Both the position numbers and the translations under genes were made by a program. 64,000 nt of DNA, taken from assembly GCA_035648735.1 (NCBI GenBank), contig DASRKX010000061.1, positions 1 to 64,000 of the forward strand, given 5' to 3'. Shown in pieces: positions 34,916-42,267 of the stretch (position 1 is its first letter; every line of letters starts with the position of its first letter). Origin of the DNA: REEB95 sp035648735. GTDB taxonomy: Bacteria > Pseudomonadota > Alphaproteobacteria > ATCC43930 > CGMCC-115725. Below the pieces are notes generated by a model. The model did no database searches, had not been told where the DNA came from, and saw only the letters and a list, made by a program, of their open reading frames with translations.

Positions 34916-36043
34916 CTAGGCGCGCGCTTTCAAGGCCGCGATGGTCTCGTCGACCATCCGCAGCGCTAGATCGGGCCCGCAAGGCAGATTGAAACCCTCG
35001 CGGCCGAACCGCTCGGAATTGGGGAACGGTCCTTGCGTCGCGAAATGCGGGGCGGTGTGGCAGCACGGGACGAATTTGCGGGTCTGAATGCCTTGTTCGG
35101 CGAGATGGTCCATTAAACGGTCACGTTGCGGGCTGGTCACTTCGGTCCACAACGCGACCTCGCCCTCACTGACCGCCACCGGCAGAACCGAGACGAATGG
35201 CAGCCCGGCCAGACCTTCGACATAGCGGCGGTAGATCGCATTGACATGCGCGACCTTCTTTTCGCGCCGGCCGATCTGGACCACACCGATGGACGCGGCG
35301 ATGTCGGTATATTTGAAATTGCCGCCGGGCCCGAGATAGGCGTGGCTGACGACGTCCGCCACGCCGTTGTCGCGAAAGCGGCGCAGCTTCTCATAAGTGG
35401 CCTTGTCACGGGTGACGACCGCACCGCCCTGCCCGGTCGCGATCAGCTTCACCATGCTGAAAGAGAAACAGCCGGCGTTGCCGATGGTGCCGTGATAGCC
35501 GAGCGGATGGCGGGAAAAGAGTCCCTGGCAGGCATCCTCGACGATGACGAGGCCGTGCTTGCGTGCCAGCGCCATGACTCCCGTCATGTCGGCGCCACGC
35601 CCGTTCAAATGCACCGGCATGATCGCGCGCGTCCGGCTGGTGATCTTGGCCGCCGCATCCTCGACGTCGAGCGTCGGTTGATCGGGAAGGCAATCCACCA
35701 GCACCGGCTTGGCGCCGAGCAGAAGCGCCGCATGCGCCGTGGCAATAAAGGTGCGCGTCGGCACCAGCACCTCGTCGCCCGGGCCGATCCCATGCACCGC
35801 CAGGCTCATCAGCAGCGCTGCCGTGCCGCTCGCCGTGCAGACGGCATAGGGCACTTCGATCTCCCGAGCGATCTGCGCTTCGAAGGCGGCAACGACCGGC
35901 CCCAAGCTGAATCGCTTGCGCGCCATGCTTTCGGCGACGGCGGCGCATTCCTCGGCGCCGATCTCGATGTGCCAAAACGGGATTTCTCCCGCTTCGGTGA
36001 TGAAGCGGTTGGCCGCGCCGCTATTCGAAATAGATGAAGCCAT
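34916..36043 (-). CDS. DegT/DnrJ/EryC1/StrS-family sugar aminotransferase
   Basis: 375 residues. 'ALLMSLAVHGIGPGDEVLVPTRT', 'DVEDAAAKITSRTRAIMPVHLNG', 'IVEDACQGLFSRHPLGYHGTIG' and 'FSFSMVKLIATGQGGAVVT', with the PLP-binding Lys, define the family. It would transaminate a nucleotide-linked keto-sugar, or dehydrate one if RfbH-like, although the RfbH iron-sulfur cysteines are not apparent. The start overlaps the upstream methyltransferase gene by 23 bases. Its substrate may be a 4-keto intermediate from this locus, but the partner dehydratase is not clear. Confidence 0.9.
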   Translation of the reverse strand: MASSISNSGAANRFITEAGEIPFWHIEIGAEECAAVAESMARKRFSLGPVVAAFEAQIAREIEVPYAVCTASGTAALLMSLAVHGIGPGDEVLVPTRTFIATAHAALLLGAKPVLVDCLPDQPTLDVEDAAAKITSRTRAIMPVHLNGRGADMTGVMALARKHGLVIVEDACQGLFSRHPLGYHGTIGNAGCFSFSMVKLIATGQGGAVVTRDKATYEKLRRFRDNGVADVVSHAYLGPGGNFKYTDIAASIGVVQIGRREKKVAHVNAIYRRYVEGLAGLPFVSVLPVAVSEGEVALWTEVTSPQRDRLMDHLAEQGIQTRKFVPCCHTAPHFATQGPFPNSERFGREGFNLPCGPDLALRMVDETIAALKARA

Positions 36044-36683
36044 AATCCCCGTTATAGCCGGCTTTGCGGAAAATCCATTCCCAGGCGGCGACGCTGTGGA
36101 AGCTCTGGCAGGTCAGCTGCCAGTAGAGCAAATTCGCCTTCTCCCGCTCGTTGCGCCAGGATTCGACCATGAGATATCCCGGTCCGCGCCCGACCCGCCG
36201 GATCTCGGCCAGCGCCTGAAACAACTCGCCGATCTCCAGATTGTGCAGCGTGGCGAGCGACAGGACAAAATCGAATTCGCCGTCGGCAAAGGGTAACTGG
36301 ATCGCGTTGCCGACGGTCAGGAACGGCCGTGCCTCTTCCTTGGCATGCTCGATGCCGTAGGCGGAAATATCGAGGCCGCGGATTTCGATGCCCGGCACCA
36401 CCTGGGTGAATTCATAGAGCAGATGCCCCTTGCCGCAGCCAATATCGAGGATGCGCATGCCGGGCTTCAAGCCATAATGCGCCGCCATGCAGTCTGCGAC
36501 CTTCCGCCAGCGCCCGTCATAGTGGTAGCCGCCATAGCCGTAGCGGCGGTCGCCGTCCCAATAGTCGTGGCCCCACTGCCGCGCCACGGCGGCGGATTCC
36601 GCCTTGTCATGCGCCACCACGCGCTGAACGTAGTCGCGCTTGGTCGCGGCGCTCAAGGATTGGATGAAGTCGAGCTGCGCCAT
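36021..36683 (-). CDS. Class I SAM methyltransferase of the transketolase-type glycan cluster
   Basis: 220 residues. A distinctive N-terminus 'HDYWDGDRRYGYGGYHYDGR' leads into 'MRILDIGCGKGHLLYEFTQ' (motif I), 'IRGLDISAYGIEHA' and 'FDFVLSLATLHNLEIGELF'. The C-terminus 'LLYWQLTCQSFHS' and 'GYNGDYGFIYFE' is unusually well conserved in proteins of this type that I recall from O-antigen loci next to split transketolases; that recollection was not checked. It is likely a sugar or nucleotide-sugar methyltransferase. It overlaps the aminotransferase gene by 23 bases and follows the small carbohydrate-cluster gene by 2. Confidence 0.83.
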   Translation of the reverse strand: MAQLDFIQSLSAATKRDYVQRVVAHDKAESAAVARQWGHDYWDGDRRYGYGGYHYDGRWRKVADCMAAHYGLKPGMRILDIGCGKGHLLYEFTQVVPGIEIRGLDISAYGIEHAKEEARPFLTVGNAIQLPFADGEFDFVLSLATLHNLEIGELFQALAEIRRVGRGPGYLMVESWRNEREKANLLYWQLTCQSFHSVAAWEWIFRKAGYNGDYGFIYFE

Positions 36684-36685
36684 GC

Positions 36686-37087
36686 TCACAACGCCGTCGG
36701 GCAAGACGGCAGCAATTTGCGCACCAGCCAGATGTCCTCGACGCGCGTCACATCGGCCTCGGAACGCACCGCGATGCCTTCGAGCGCGCCGTGCAGGCTC
36801 GCGCCGGCGTCCAGCACACCCCGCCACACCTCTCGGCGACGCACCGGATCGTCCGGCAACATGCCGAGGCTGTAGCAGATAACGCCCTCGATCGCCGGCA
36901 GCTCGTCAAGCACCTGCTCCAGCATCATGTAACATTCCGGCATGGCGTATTCGGTCGCCGACAGCAGGAAGCTCAGGCCCTTGCGCCGCGCATAATCCCG
37001 CACCACGAGATTCTGGACGTGCTGCGCGGTGCGCTCGCCGGCAATGGGCCGGCTGGCGATATAGCCGCGATAACCCAGCCGCGTCAT
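36686..37087 (-). CDS. Small LIC12192-like 'sporadic carbohydrate cluster' protein
   Basis: 133 residues from ATG 37087 (ATGA overlap with the upstream oxygenase gene). Segments 'GYRGYIASRPIAGERTAQHV', 'VVRDYARRKGLSFLLSATEY' and 'PECYMMLEQVLDELPAIEGV' match my recollection of the LIC12192-type family found sporadically in carbohydrate clusters; no search was run. It has no catalytic motif I recognise, no signal peptide and no membrane segment, so it is presumably cytoplasmic. Its biochemical role is undescribed as far as I know. Tight coupling to the oxygenase and transketolase genes suggests a shared pathway. Confidence 0.75.
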   Translation of the reverse strand: MTRLGYRGYIASRPIAGERTAQHVQNLVVRDYARRKGLSFLLSATEYAMPECYMMLEQVLDELPAIEGVICYSLGMLPDDPVRRREVWRGVLDAGASLHGALEGIAVRSEADVTRVEDIWLVRKLLPSCPTAL

Positions 37088-37884
37088 TCGGCAAAGCCGC
37101 CCGGCAGGCGATAGGCCGACCCCAGCCGCGTCGCCGGGCGGAGCGAGATCGGCTCGAAGAACTCGCCCAGCCGCTTGTCGGCATAGGGCGTGAAGGCGCC
37201 CTTGAAGCGGCAATTCATCGACCAGCGCGTCTCGCGCTCACGGTTCACGCGGTTGCCGTGCATCAGATTTTGCGAGAAGAGCAGGACATTGCCGTAGGGA
37301 ATGTCGATGAATTTCAGCTCCGGCTCGACCGCCTGATAGAGTTTTTCGGTCGAGCCGAACTCCGCCATGCGATCGTGGTAGCGCGCATGCGCGGCGGGGG
37401 GTAGCAGGAACATGCTCTTGGTCTTGCGGCAGTCGACCAGCGGGATCCACAGCACGACCTCGAAAGGCGAATCGCCGTTGAGCACGTCGGCGTGCAGCGG
37501 CAGCAGCGATCCCTCGTCGTCCGGCAGCTGGATCGAAAGATTGAGCCGCAGCTGCATGACCAATTCGTTGCCGACGATCGTCTCGATCGTCCGGCGCGCG
37601 GTGGCAAAATAGGCTGGCCGCGCCCAGTCCATCCCGTTGAGCCCGTCGAACACGGCGAGCCGCAGGGTGTTCAGCGCGTCGGGCGTGACGCGCTCGTGGA
37701 TGGTGTCGAGGAAATTCTGCGGATTGTTCGGCGCCGGCAGGCCGAGATGCCGCGCGGCGAACGCCGCCGCATGGTCGCGGATGCGGTCGAGCGCGGCGCG
37801 ATCCTCAGCCGGAAGGTTGAGGCAGCCGTCGGCAAGAAACGCCGCCGCCAGGCCTTGCTCTTCCGCCGTCAGGAAATTGCTCAT
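37084..37884 (-). CDS. 2-oxoglutarate/Fe(II)-type oxygenase of the carbohydrate cluster
   Basis: 266 residues from ATG 37884 (ATGA overlap with the transketolase gene). The metal site is suggested by 'LLPLHADVLNGDSPFEVVLW' (HxD) with a distal His in 'LFSQNLMHGNRVNRERETRW', where the Arg can bind 2-oxoglutarate. Overall it resembles phytanoyl-CoA dioxygenase-like enzymes and the oxygenase I recall travelling with LIC12192-type genes. It probably hydroxylates or oxidises a sugar or sugar precursor in the cytoplasm. A second, different member of the superfamily lies at 55079-55975. Confidence 0.8.
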   Translation of the reverse strand: MSNFLTAEEQGLAAAFLADGCLNLPAEDRAALDRIRDHAAAFAARHLGLPAPNNPQNFLDTIHERVTPDALNTLRLAVFDGLNGMDWARPAYFATARRTIETIVGNELVMQLRLNLSIQLPDDEGSLLPLHADVLNGDSPFEVVLWIPLVDCRKTKSMFLLPPAAHARYHDRMAEFGSTEKLYQAVEPELKFIDIPYGNVLLFSQNLMHGNRVNRERETRWSMNCRFKGAFTPYADKRLGEFFEPISLRPATRLGSAYRLPGGFAE

Positions 37885-38813
37885 GGCCGGAGATCCGTGA
37901 TCGTCTTGGCAATGCGCTCGGCGATCGGCCCGGGCTGGAGCCCCGCGATCTCCAGCAGATCGTCCTGCGAGCCGTAATGGCGCGGGAAGGCGTCGGGCAG
38001 CGCCAGGCGCAAAATTGGCGGTAGCGAGCCGCCGGCCGCCAGCAAGCAATCGGCGACGGCGCTGCCGAGGCCACCGGTGGCCACATGCTCCTCGACCGTC
38101 ACCAGCAGTCGCAATCCCTGCGCGAAGCCGCGCACCGCATCGATATCGAGCGGCTTGACCGTGTGGCAATGGAGCACGCCCGCCTCGATGCCCTGCGCGG
38201 CGAGCCGGTCGGCGGCGCGCAGGCAGCGCTCCGTCAGCACGCCGGTCGAGATCATGCCGATCTGTCCCGGCGCGCGCTTGAGGATTGCCTTGCCGATCGC
38301 GAAATTCTCGTCATCCCGCGCGATCACCGGATCGCCGCCCTTCCCGAGGCGGATATAGACCGGCCCCGGCCGGTCGAGCGTCGCGGTGACGGCGCGCCGC
38401 ATTTCCTGAGCGTCCGAGGGCGCGATCACGGTCATATTCGGCAGCGCGCGCAGAATCGCCATGTCCTCGATCGCGAGATGGGTCGGCCCGAGCGGCGCAT
38501 AGACCACGCCGCCGCCATTGGCGATGAGACGGACCGGCAGGTTGTGCAGGCAAAGATCGACCGCCACCTGCTCGAAGCAGCGCCGCGTCAGGAAGGTGGC
38601 GATGGTGTTGACGAAGGGGATGAACCCCTCCATCGCCAGGCCTGCCGCCATGCCGACAATGTTCTGCTCCGCCACGCCTTCCATGAAAAAGCGGTCGGGC
38701 ATCTCGGCCCGGAATTTGTCCATGGTGCCGACGCCGAGATCGGAGCCGATGAATACGACGCGCGGATCGCGCCGCGCCAGTTCCGTAACGGTATCGAGCG
38801 CGGTCTGGCGCAT
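37881..38813 (-). CDS. Transketolase, C-terminal subunit
   Basis: 310 residues covering the Pyr and C-terminal domains: 'DPRVVFIGSDLGVGTM', 'FFMEGVAEQNIVGMAAGLA' with the ThDP-activating Glu, 'GPTHLAIEDMAILRALPNM' and 'LLVTVEEHVATGGLGSAVAD'. With the N-terminal subunit encoded immediately upstream (one-base TGATG overlap), it forms a two-gene ThDP-dependent transketolase. It moves two-carbon ketol units. In this locus it could make sedoheptulose-7-phosphate for a heptose route, or attach a two-carbon branch to a sugar. It is clearly distinct from a full-length housekeeping transketolase. Confidence 0.92.
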   Translation of the reverse strand: MRQTALDTVTELARRDPRVVFIGSDLGVGTMDKFRAEMPDRFFMEGVAEQNIVGMAAGLAMEGFIPFVNTIATFLTRRCFEQVAVDLCLHNLPVRLIANGGGVVYAPLGPTHLAIEDMAILRALPNMTVIAPSDAQEMRRAVTATLDRPGPVYIRLGKGGDPVIARDDENFAIGKAILKRAPGQIGMISTGVLTERCLRAADRLAAQGIEAGVLHCHTVKPLDIDAVRGFAQGLRLLVTVEEHVATGGLGSAVADCLLAAGGSLPPILRLALPDAFPRHYGSQDDLLEIAGLQPGPIAERIAKTITDLRP

Positions 38814-39649
38814 CAGCCGTTCTCCAGCGCGGCATACATGGCGGCGACCTGCTCCGGCTTGATCTTCGATTTGTGGTGCCAGGCCGCGTCGTTCTCGGCG
38901 AAAGGCAGGCCCTTGCCCTTGACCGTGTGGCAGATCACCGCGAGCGGCTTGGCGGCGCCGCGACGCGGTGCGAAGGCGGCGCGCAACGCCGCTACGTCGT
39001 GGCCGTCGACCTCGACGACATCGAAGCCGAAGGCGCGCCATTTGGCGCCGAGCGGCTCTAGCGGCTGAACCTCGGAAACCGAGCCATAGGACTGCATCTT
39101 GTTGTAATCGACGATGGCGGTGAGGCTGGACAGGCCGTGCTTGCCGGCGCACATCGCCGCTTCCCAAACGCTGCCCTCATCGATCTCGCCGTCGCCCATG
39201 GCGACGAAGACGCGGGCATCGGTCTTGCGGATGCGCGCGGCGAGCGCCACGCCGATGCCGATCGACAAGCCATGGCCCAAGGCGCCGGTGGATGCCTCGA
39301 CGCCGGGAATCTTGCCGGCTTCGGGATGGCCGCCGAGGAAACTGTCGCGCGTGCAGAAATCCGCGAGCTCCGCCGCCGGGAAATAGCCCTTATCGGCCAG
39401 GATGGCGTAGAGCGCCAGGCAGCCATGGCCCTTCGACAGGATGAACCGGTCGCGGCCCTGCCATTTCGGCTCCGCCGGCCGGTGACGCAGCACGTCGTCG
39501 TACAGCACGCGCAGGATTTCGATCAGCGACATCGAGGAACCGATGTGCCCGCGCCCACCGCCGTCAAGCGCCCGGACCACCAAGCGGCGCAGATCGCGCG
39601 AGCGGTTGTCGAGCCGAATGGCGTTCGGCAGGTTTACGGCTTTAGTCAC
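38813..39649 (-). CDS. Transketolase, N-terminal (ThDP-binding) subunit
   Basis: 278 residues from GTG 39649 (GTGA overlap with the HAD-kinase gene). 'GHIGSSMSLIEILRVLYDDV', 'FILSKGHGCLALYAILADKG', 'GALGHGLSIGIGVALAARI' and the ThDP motif 'VAMGDGEIDEGSVWEAAM' are present, and 'ICHTVKGKGLPFAENDAAWH' closes the domain. It binds the diphosphate of ThDP and pairs with the product of the downstream gene. An upstream extension of the frame is Arg-rich, overlaps the next gene and was rejected. Confidence 0.92.
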   Translation of the reverse strand: MTKAVNLPNAIRLDNRSRDLRRLVVRALDGGGRGHIGSSMSLIEILRVLYDDVLRHRPAEPKWQGRDRFILSKGHGCLALYAILADKGYFPAAELADFCTRDSFLGGHPEAGKIPGVEASTGALGHGLSIGIGVALAARIRKTDARVFVAMGDGEIDEGSVWEAAMCAGKHGLSSLTAIVDYNKMQSYGSVSEVQPLEPLGAKWRAFGFDVVEVDGHDVAALRAAFAPRRGAAKPLAVICHTVKGKGLPFAENDAAWHHKSKIKPEQVAAMYAALENG

Positions 39650-41232
39650 GGCAGATCCTCGATTGCGGATGCGGTCCGCGCCAGCATGGCCTCGGCCTTG
39701 GCGAGCTGGCGCGTCTGGGCGGCGGCGCGATCGCCGTCGCCGTCGCCGGCGACGGCGCGGCGTGCCCAACGCTCCGGCAGGAATTCATTGAGCAGGATGA
39801 GGCACCAGCGCAACGCGTAAAGCGGTAGCTGCCTCTCAAGCCTTGCACGAAAGTTAGCGTCACCGGCATGAAGTTCGACCATGCCGCGAGCAAAGCGGCG
39901 GCGAGCGTCCGGATCGAGAGCCATGCCGGGATGCAGCAGGAAATCCGCGGTGAGCTTCACCGGATCGTCCCAGCCGAAATATTCGAAATCGACGAACACG
40001 ATGCGGCCCTCAGCGGTGCGAAGCGCGTTATGGAAGCCGAAATCTGATGGGCTGAGCGTCCGCTGCGCGATCGGCAATTCCGCGGCCGGACTGTTGCCCG
40101 CCGTCAGCGCCGCACGCCGGCCGCACAGGCGCGCCAGGAAGTCGCGCAGCTGCGTCTCGCCCGCTGCAATTTCCGACAATCTTGTCTCGCGTGCGGCGGT
40201 CTGGCGCAGAATTTCCGCCGTCGAGAGACAGGTCTCGGAGGCGAGCGGCAGCCCCGCAGCACCCGGCGCAGATCGGTAACCATGCAGCCGGCGCAGGAAA
40301 TCCAACGCCGCGTCGATGTCGCCGTTATTTGGGCTGGCGATGGGCGTGCCATCGATCCATTGATAGAGTGCCGCGCTCATCTCTCGACTCATCGCGATGG
40401 GCGCCGGCACGGCATCCTCGCCTTGCGCCTTGAGGAAGGACAGGGCGCCGTATTCCGTGCCCAGCCGATCGCGCGGATCGTCATCGGGGGACGGATAAGA
40501 TTTCAGCGCCATGGCGCCATCCGCGCCGGCCACACGGTAGAGGCGATTATTGCCGCCCTGCAAAACGCGCACGACATCATTCACGGGCGCGCCGTTCAGC
40601 ATGGCCGCAGCGGCGATCGCCGGATCGATGCCCAAAAGATGGTCGGCGATCTCACGATGAGTGCGGAAGGCGCGAAAGCGTCCGCGCGGCAATTCGTCGT
40701 AGCCGGCAGCGTAAAGATAGGCACGAATGTGGGCGGGAAAGTCCGGCTCGCCAAACACCTCGTCGAGGTCGTCGATGAAATGCGTGCAGCCGATGGACAG
40801 AATCCGGCGAATCTTGTCCTGACGCGTCGGCTCGAAGAACACGTTCTCGCGCGCCACGCCCATGCCGCGCTCGAACAAGCCGTTGGATTCCATCCAGATC
40901 ATCGCCGCATTTCTAAGATCGGTCTCGGGATCGAAAGGGCTGAATTGCGTCTTGTGGCTAACGACCGCCACCGGAATGTTCCGCAGGCGGGCGCGTTCGA
41001 GCAGGGTCGCGATGCCGTCGGTGAGCCGCGCCCGGCCGATATCTCGGCCATAGGCGCGGGCCTGCAATTGCTGCCAGGCGATGTCGCCGCCCGGCCCGGC
41101 GCGCACCGCGTCGCGCACCGCCTTCTTGCCGCCGTAGAATGCCGCCGGCACCAATCCCATGTCGCGCGCCAAAGCCAAAAAGCCCTCGTCGTAACAGGCG
41201 ATCGTATTGTCGAAATCGATTCCGATCAGCAC
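39646..41232 (-). CDS. HAD hydrolase fused to an aminoglycoside-phosphotransferase-like kinase
   Basis: 528 residues from a GTG start. Residues 1-~200 are HAD-like: 'IGIDFDNTIACYD' supplies the DxD nucleophile pair (D6/D8), then 'IPVAVVSHKTQF' and 'THFIDDLDEVFGEPDFP'. Residues ~215-528 are an APH/choline-kinase-like domain: 'RVLQGGNNRLYRVAGADGAMALKSYP' region for ATP, Brenner-type loop 'LSPSDFGFHNAL' and metal motif 'VFVDFEYFGWDDP'. The catalytic loop Asp and Asn are kept, so kinase activity is plausible. One chain could thus add and remove phosphate on a sugar. It lies between transketolase and an SDR epimerase, filling the place a GmhB-like phosphatase and a kinase would hold in a heptose pathway. 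Confidence 0.85.
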   Translation of the reverse strand: MLIGIDFDNTIACYDEGFLALARDMGLVPAAFYGGKKAVRDAVRAGPGGDIAWQQLQARAYGRDIGRARLTDGIATLLERARLRNIPVAVVSHKTQFSPFDPETDLRNAAMIWMESNGLFERGMGVARENVFFEPTRQDKIRRILSIGCTHFIDDLDEVFGEPDFPAHIRAYLYAAGYDELPRGRFRAFRTHREIADHLLGIDPAIAAAAMLNGAPVNDVVRVLQGGNNRLYRVAGADGAMALKSYPSPDDDPRDRLGTEYGALSFLKAQGEDAVPAPIAMSREMSAALYQWIDGTPIASPNNGDIDAALDFLRRLHGYRSAPGAAGLPLASETCLSTAEILRQTAARETRLSEIAAGETQLRDFLARLCGRRAALTAGNSPAAELPIAQRTLSPSDFGFHNALRTAEGRIVFVDFEYFGWDDPVKLTADFLLHPGMALDPDARRRFARGMVELHAGDANFRARLERQLPLYALRWCLILLNEFLPERWARRAVAGDGDGDRAAAQTRQLAKAEAMLARTASAIEDLP

Positions 41233-41243
41233 CCGGACCGAAC

Positions 41244-42251
41244 CTATTTAAGCTTCAGTTCCTGCATCCGCTTGATATTGAAATAGAGCGGATTGTTGAG
41301 CGGGTCCTGCAGCTTCCCCGTTTTCAGCGCGTCGACCAGACCGCCGACGGCATCGGCGATGGTGTATTTGAGCTCGAAGCCGATGTCCTTCCGGATGCGC
41401 TTGCCGGAGACGTGATAGGAGCGCGGATCGTTGGTCGGCACCGTCTCGATCGCGACATGGTCGCCGACCGCCTTGCGCACCATCGCCGCGAGATCGACGA
41501 TCGGATGATTCTCGTCGCCGGCGTTCCAGATCTTGCCGTCGATCGCTTCGTCGGGCTGCGCCAGCAGATGCAGATAGACCCGCGCCATGTCCTCGATATG
41601 AATGTTGGGGCGCTTCTGCGTACCGCCGAAGACCTTGATCTTGCCGGCATGGAAGGCCTGGTTGGTGAAGATGTTCACCACGACGTCCATGCGCTGGCGC
41701 GGCGCATAGCCGCACACCGTCGAGGGACGGATGGAGCACACCACGAAACCCGGCGCGCGCTCTTCCAGCAATTCCATCTCGCACAACGCCTTGAACTTGG
41801 AATAATCGGTCAGCGGCGCAAGCGGCAAATCCTCATGCACTTCGGGTTCGTCCTTGACGCCATAGACCGACGAGGACGACGCGAAGATGAAACGCTTGAC
41901 CCCTGCCGCCTTGGAGGCGCGGACCAACGGGCGAAACGCCGCGTGGTTGATCGACTTACCGAGCCCCGGATCGAGATCGTAGGACGGGTCGTTCGAGATG
42001 CAGGCAAGGTGAAGGACGCAATCGCAGCCCTTGAGAGCGTCGGCGACAGTCCTCGGATCGCGGATGTCGCCCTTGATCTCGCGCAGGCGCGGATTGCCGC
42101 GCACGGCGGCGAGCGCATCGTCGCCATACATATAGAGGTCGAGCACGGTCACCGCGTGCCCCGCCTCGAGCAGCCGGGGAACCAGCACGCTGCCGACATA
42201 GCCGGCGCCGCCGGTCACCAGAACGTTCCATTTTTTCTCGGCGATTGTCAT
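41244..42251 (-). CDS. NAD-dependent epimerase/dehydratase (extended SDR)
   Basis: 335 residues. 'NVLVTGGAGYVGSVLVPRLL' binds NAD, followed by 'CDCVLHLACISNDPSYDLDP', 'FIFASSSSVYGVKDEPEV' and 'PLTDYSKFKALCE' (YxxxK catalytic pair). The 'ISNDPS' and late 'SYHVSGKRIRKDIGF' segments resemble SDR epimerases in O-antigen loci. It sits between the HAD-kinase fusion and the HldE-like gene, so a nucleotide-activated heptose-like sugar is a plausible substrate. The specific reaction cannot be read from sequence. Confidence 0.88.
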   Translation of the reverse strand: MTIAEKKWNVLVTGGAGYVGSVLVPRLLEAGHAVTVLDLYMYGDDALAAVRGNPRLREIKGDIRDPRTVADALKGCDCVLHLACISNDPSYDLDPGLGKSINHAAFRPLVRASKAAGVKRFIFASSSSVYGVKDEPEVHEDLPLAPLTDYSKFKALCEMELLEERAPGFVVCSIRPSTVCGYAPRQRMDVVVNIFTNQAFHAGKIKVFGGTQKRPNIHIEDMARVYLHLLAQPDEAIDGKIWNAGDENHPIVDLAAMVRKAVGDHVAIETVPTNDPRSYHVSGKRIRKDIGFELKYTIADAVGGLVDALKTGKLQDPLNNPLYFNIKRMQELKLK

Positions 42252-42267
42252 GCCCGATCGGACTCCG

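Noticed and set aside
38017..38027. GGCGGTAGCGA, another ops-like string on the plus strand
   Set aside because: Antisense within the transketolase C-terminal gene; attributed to codon composition.
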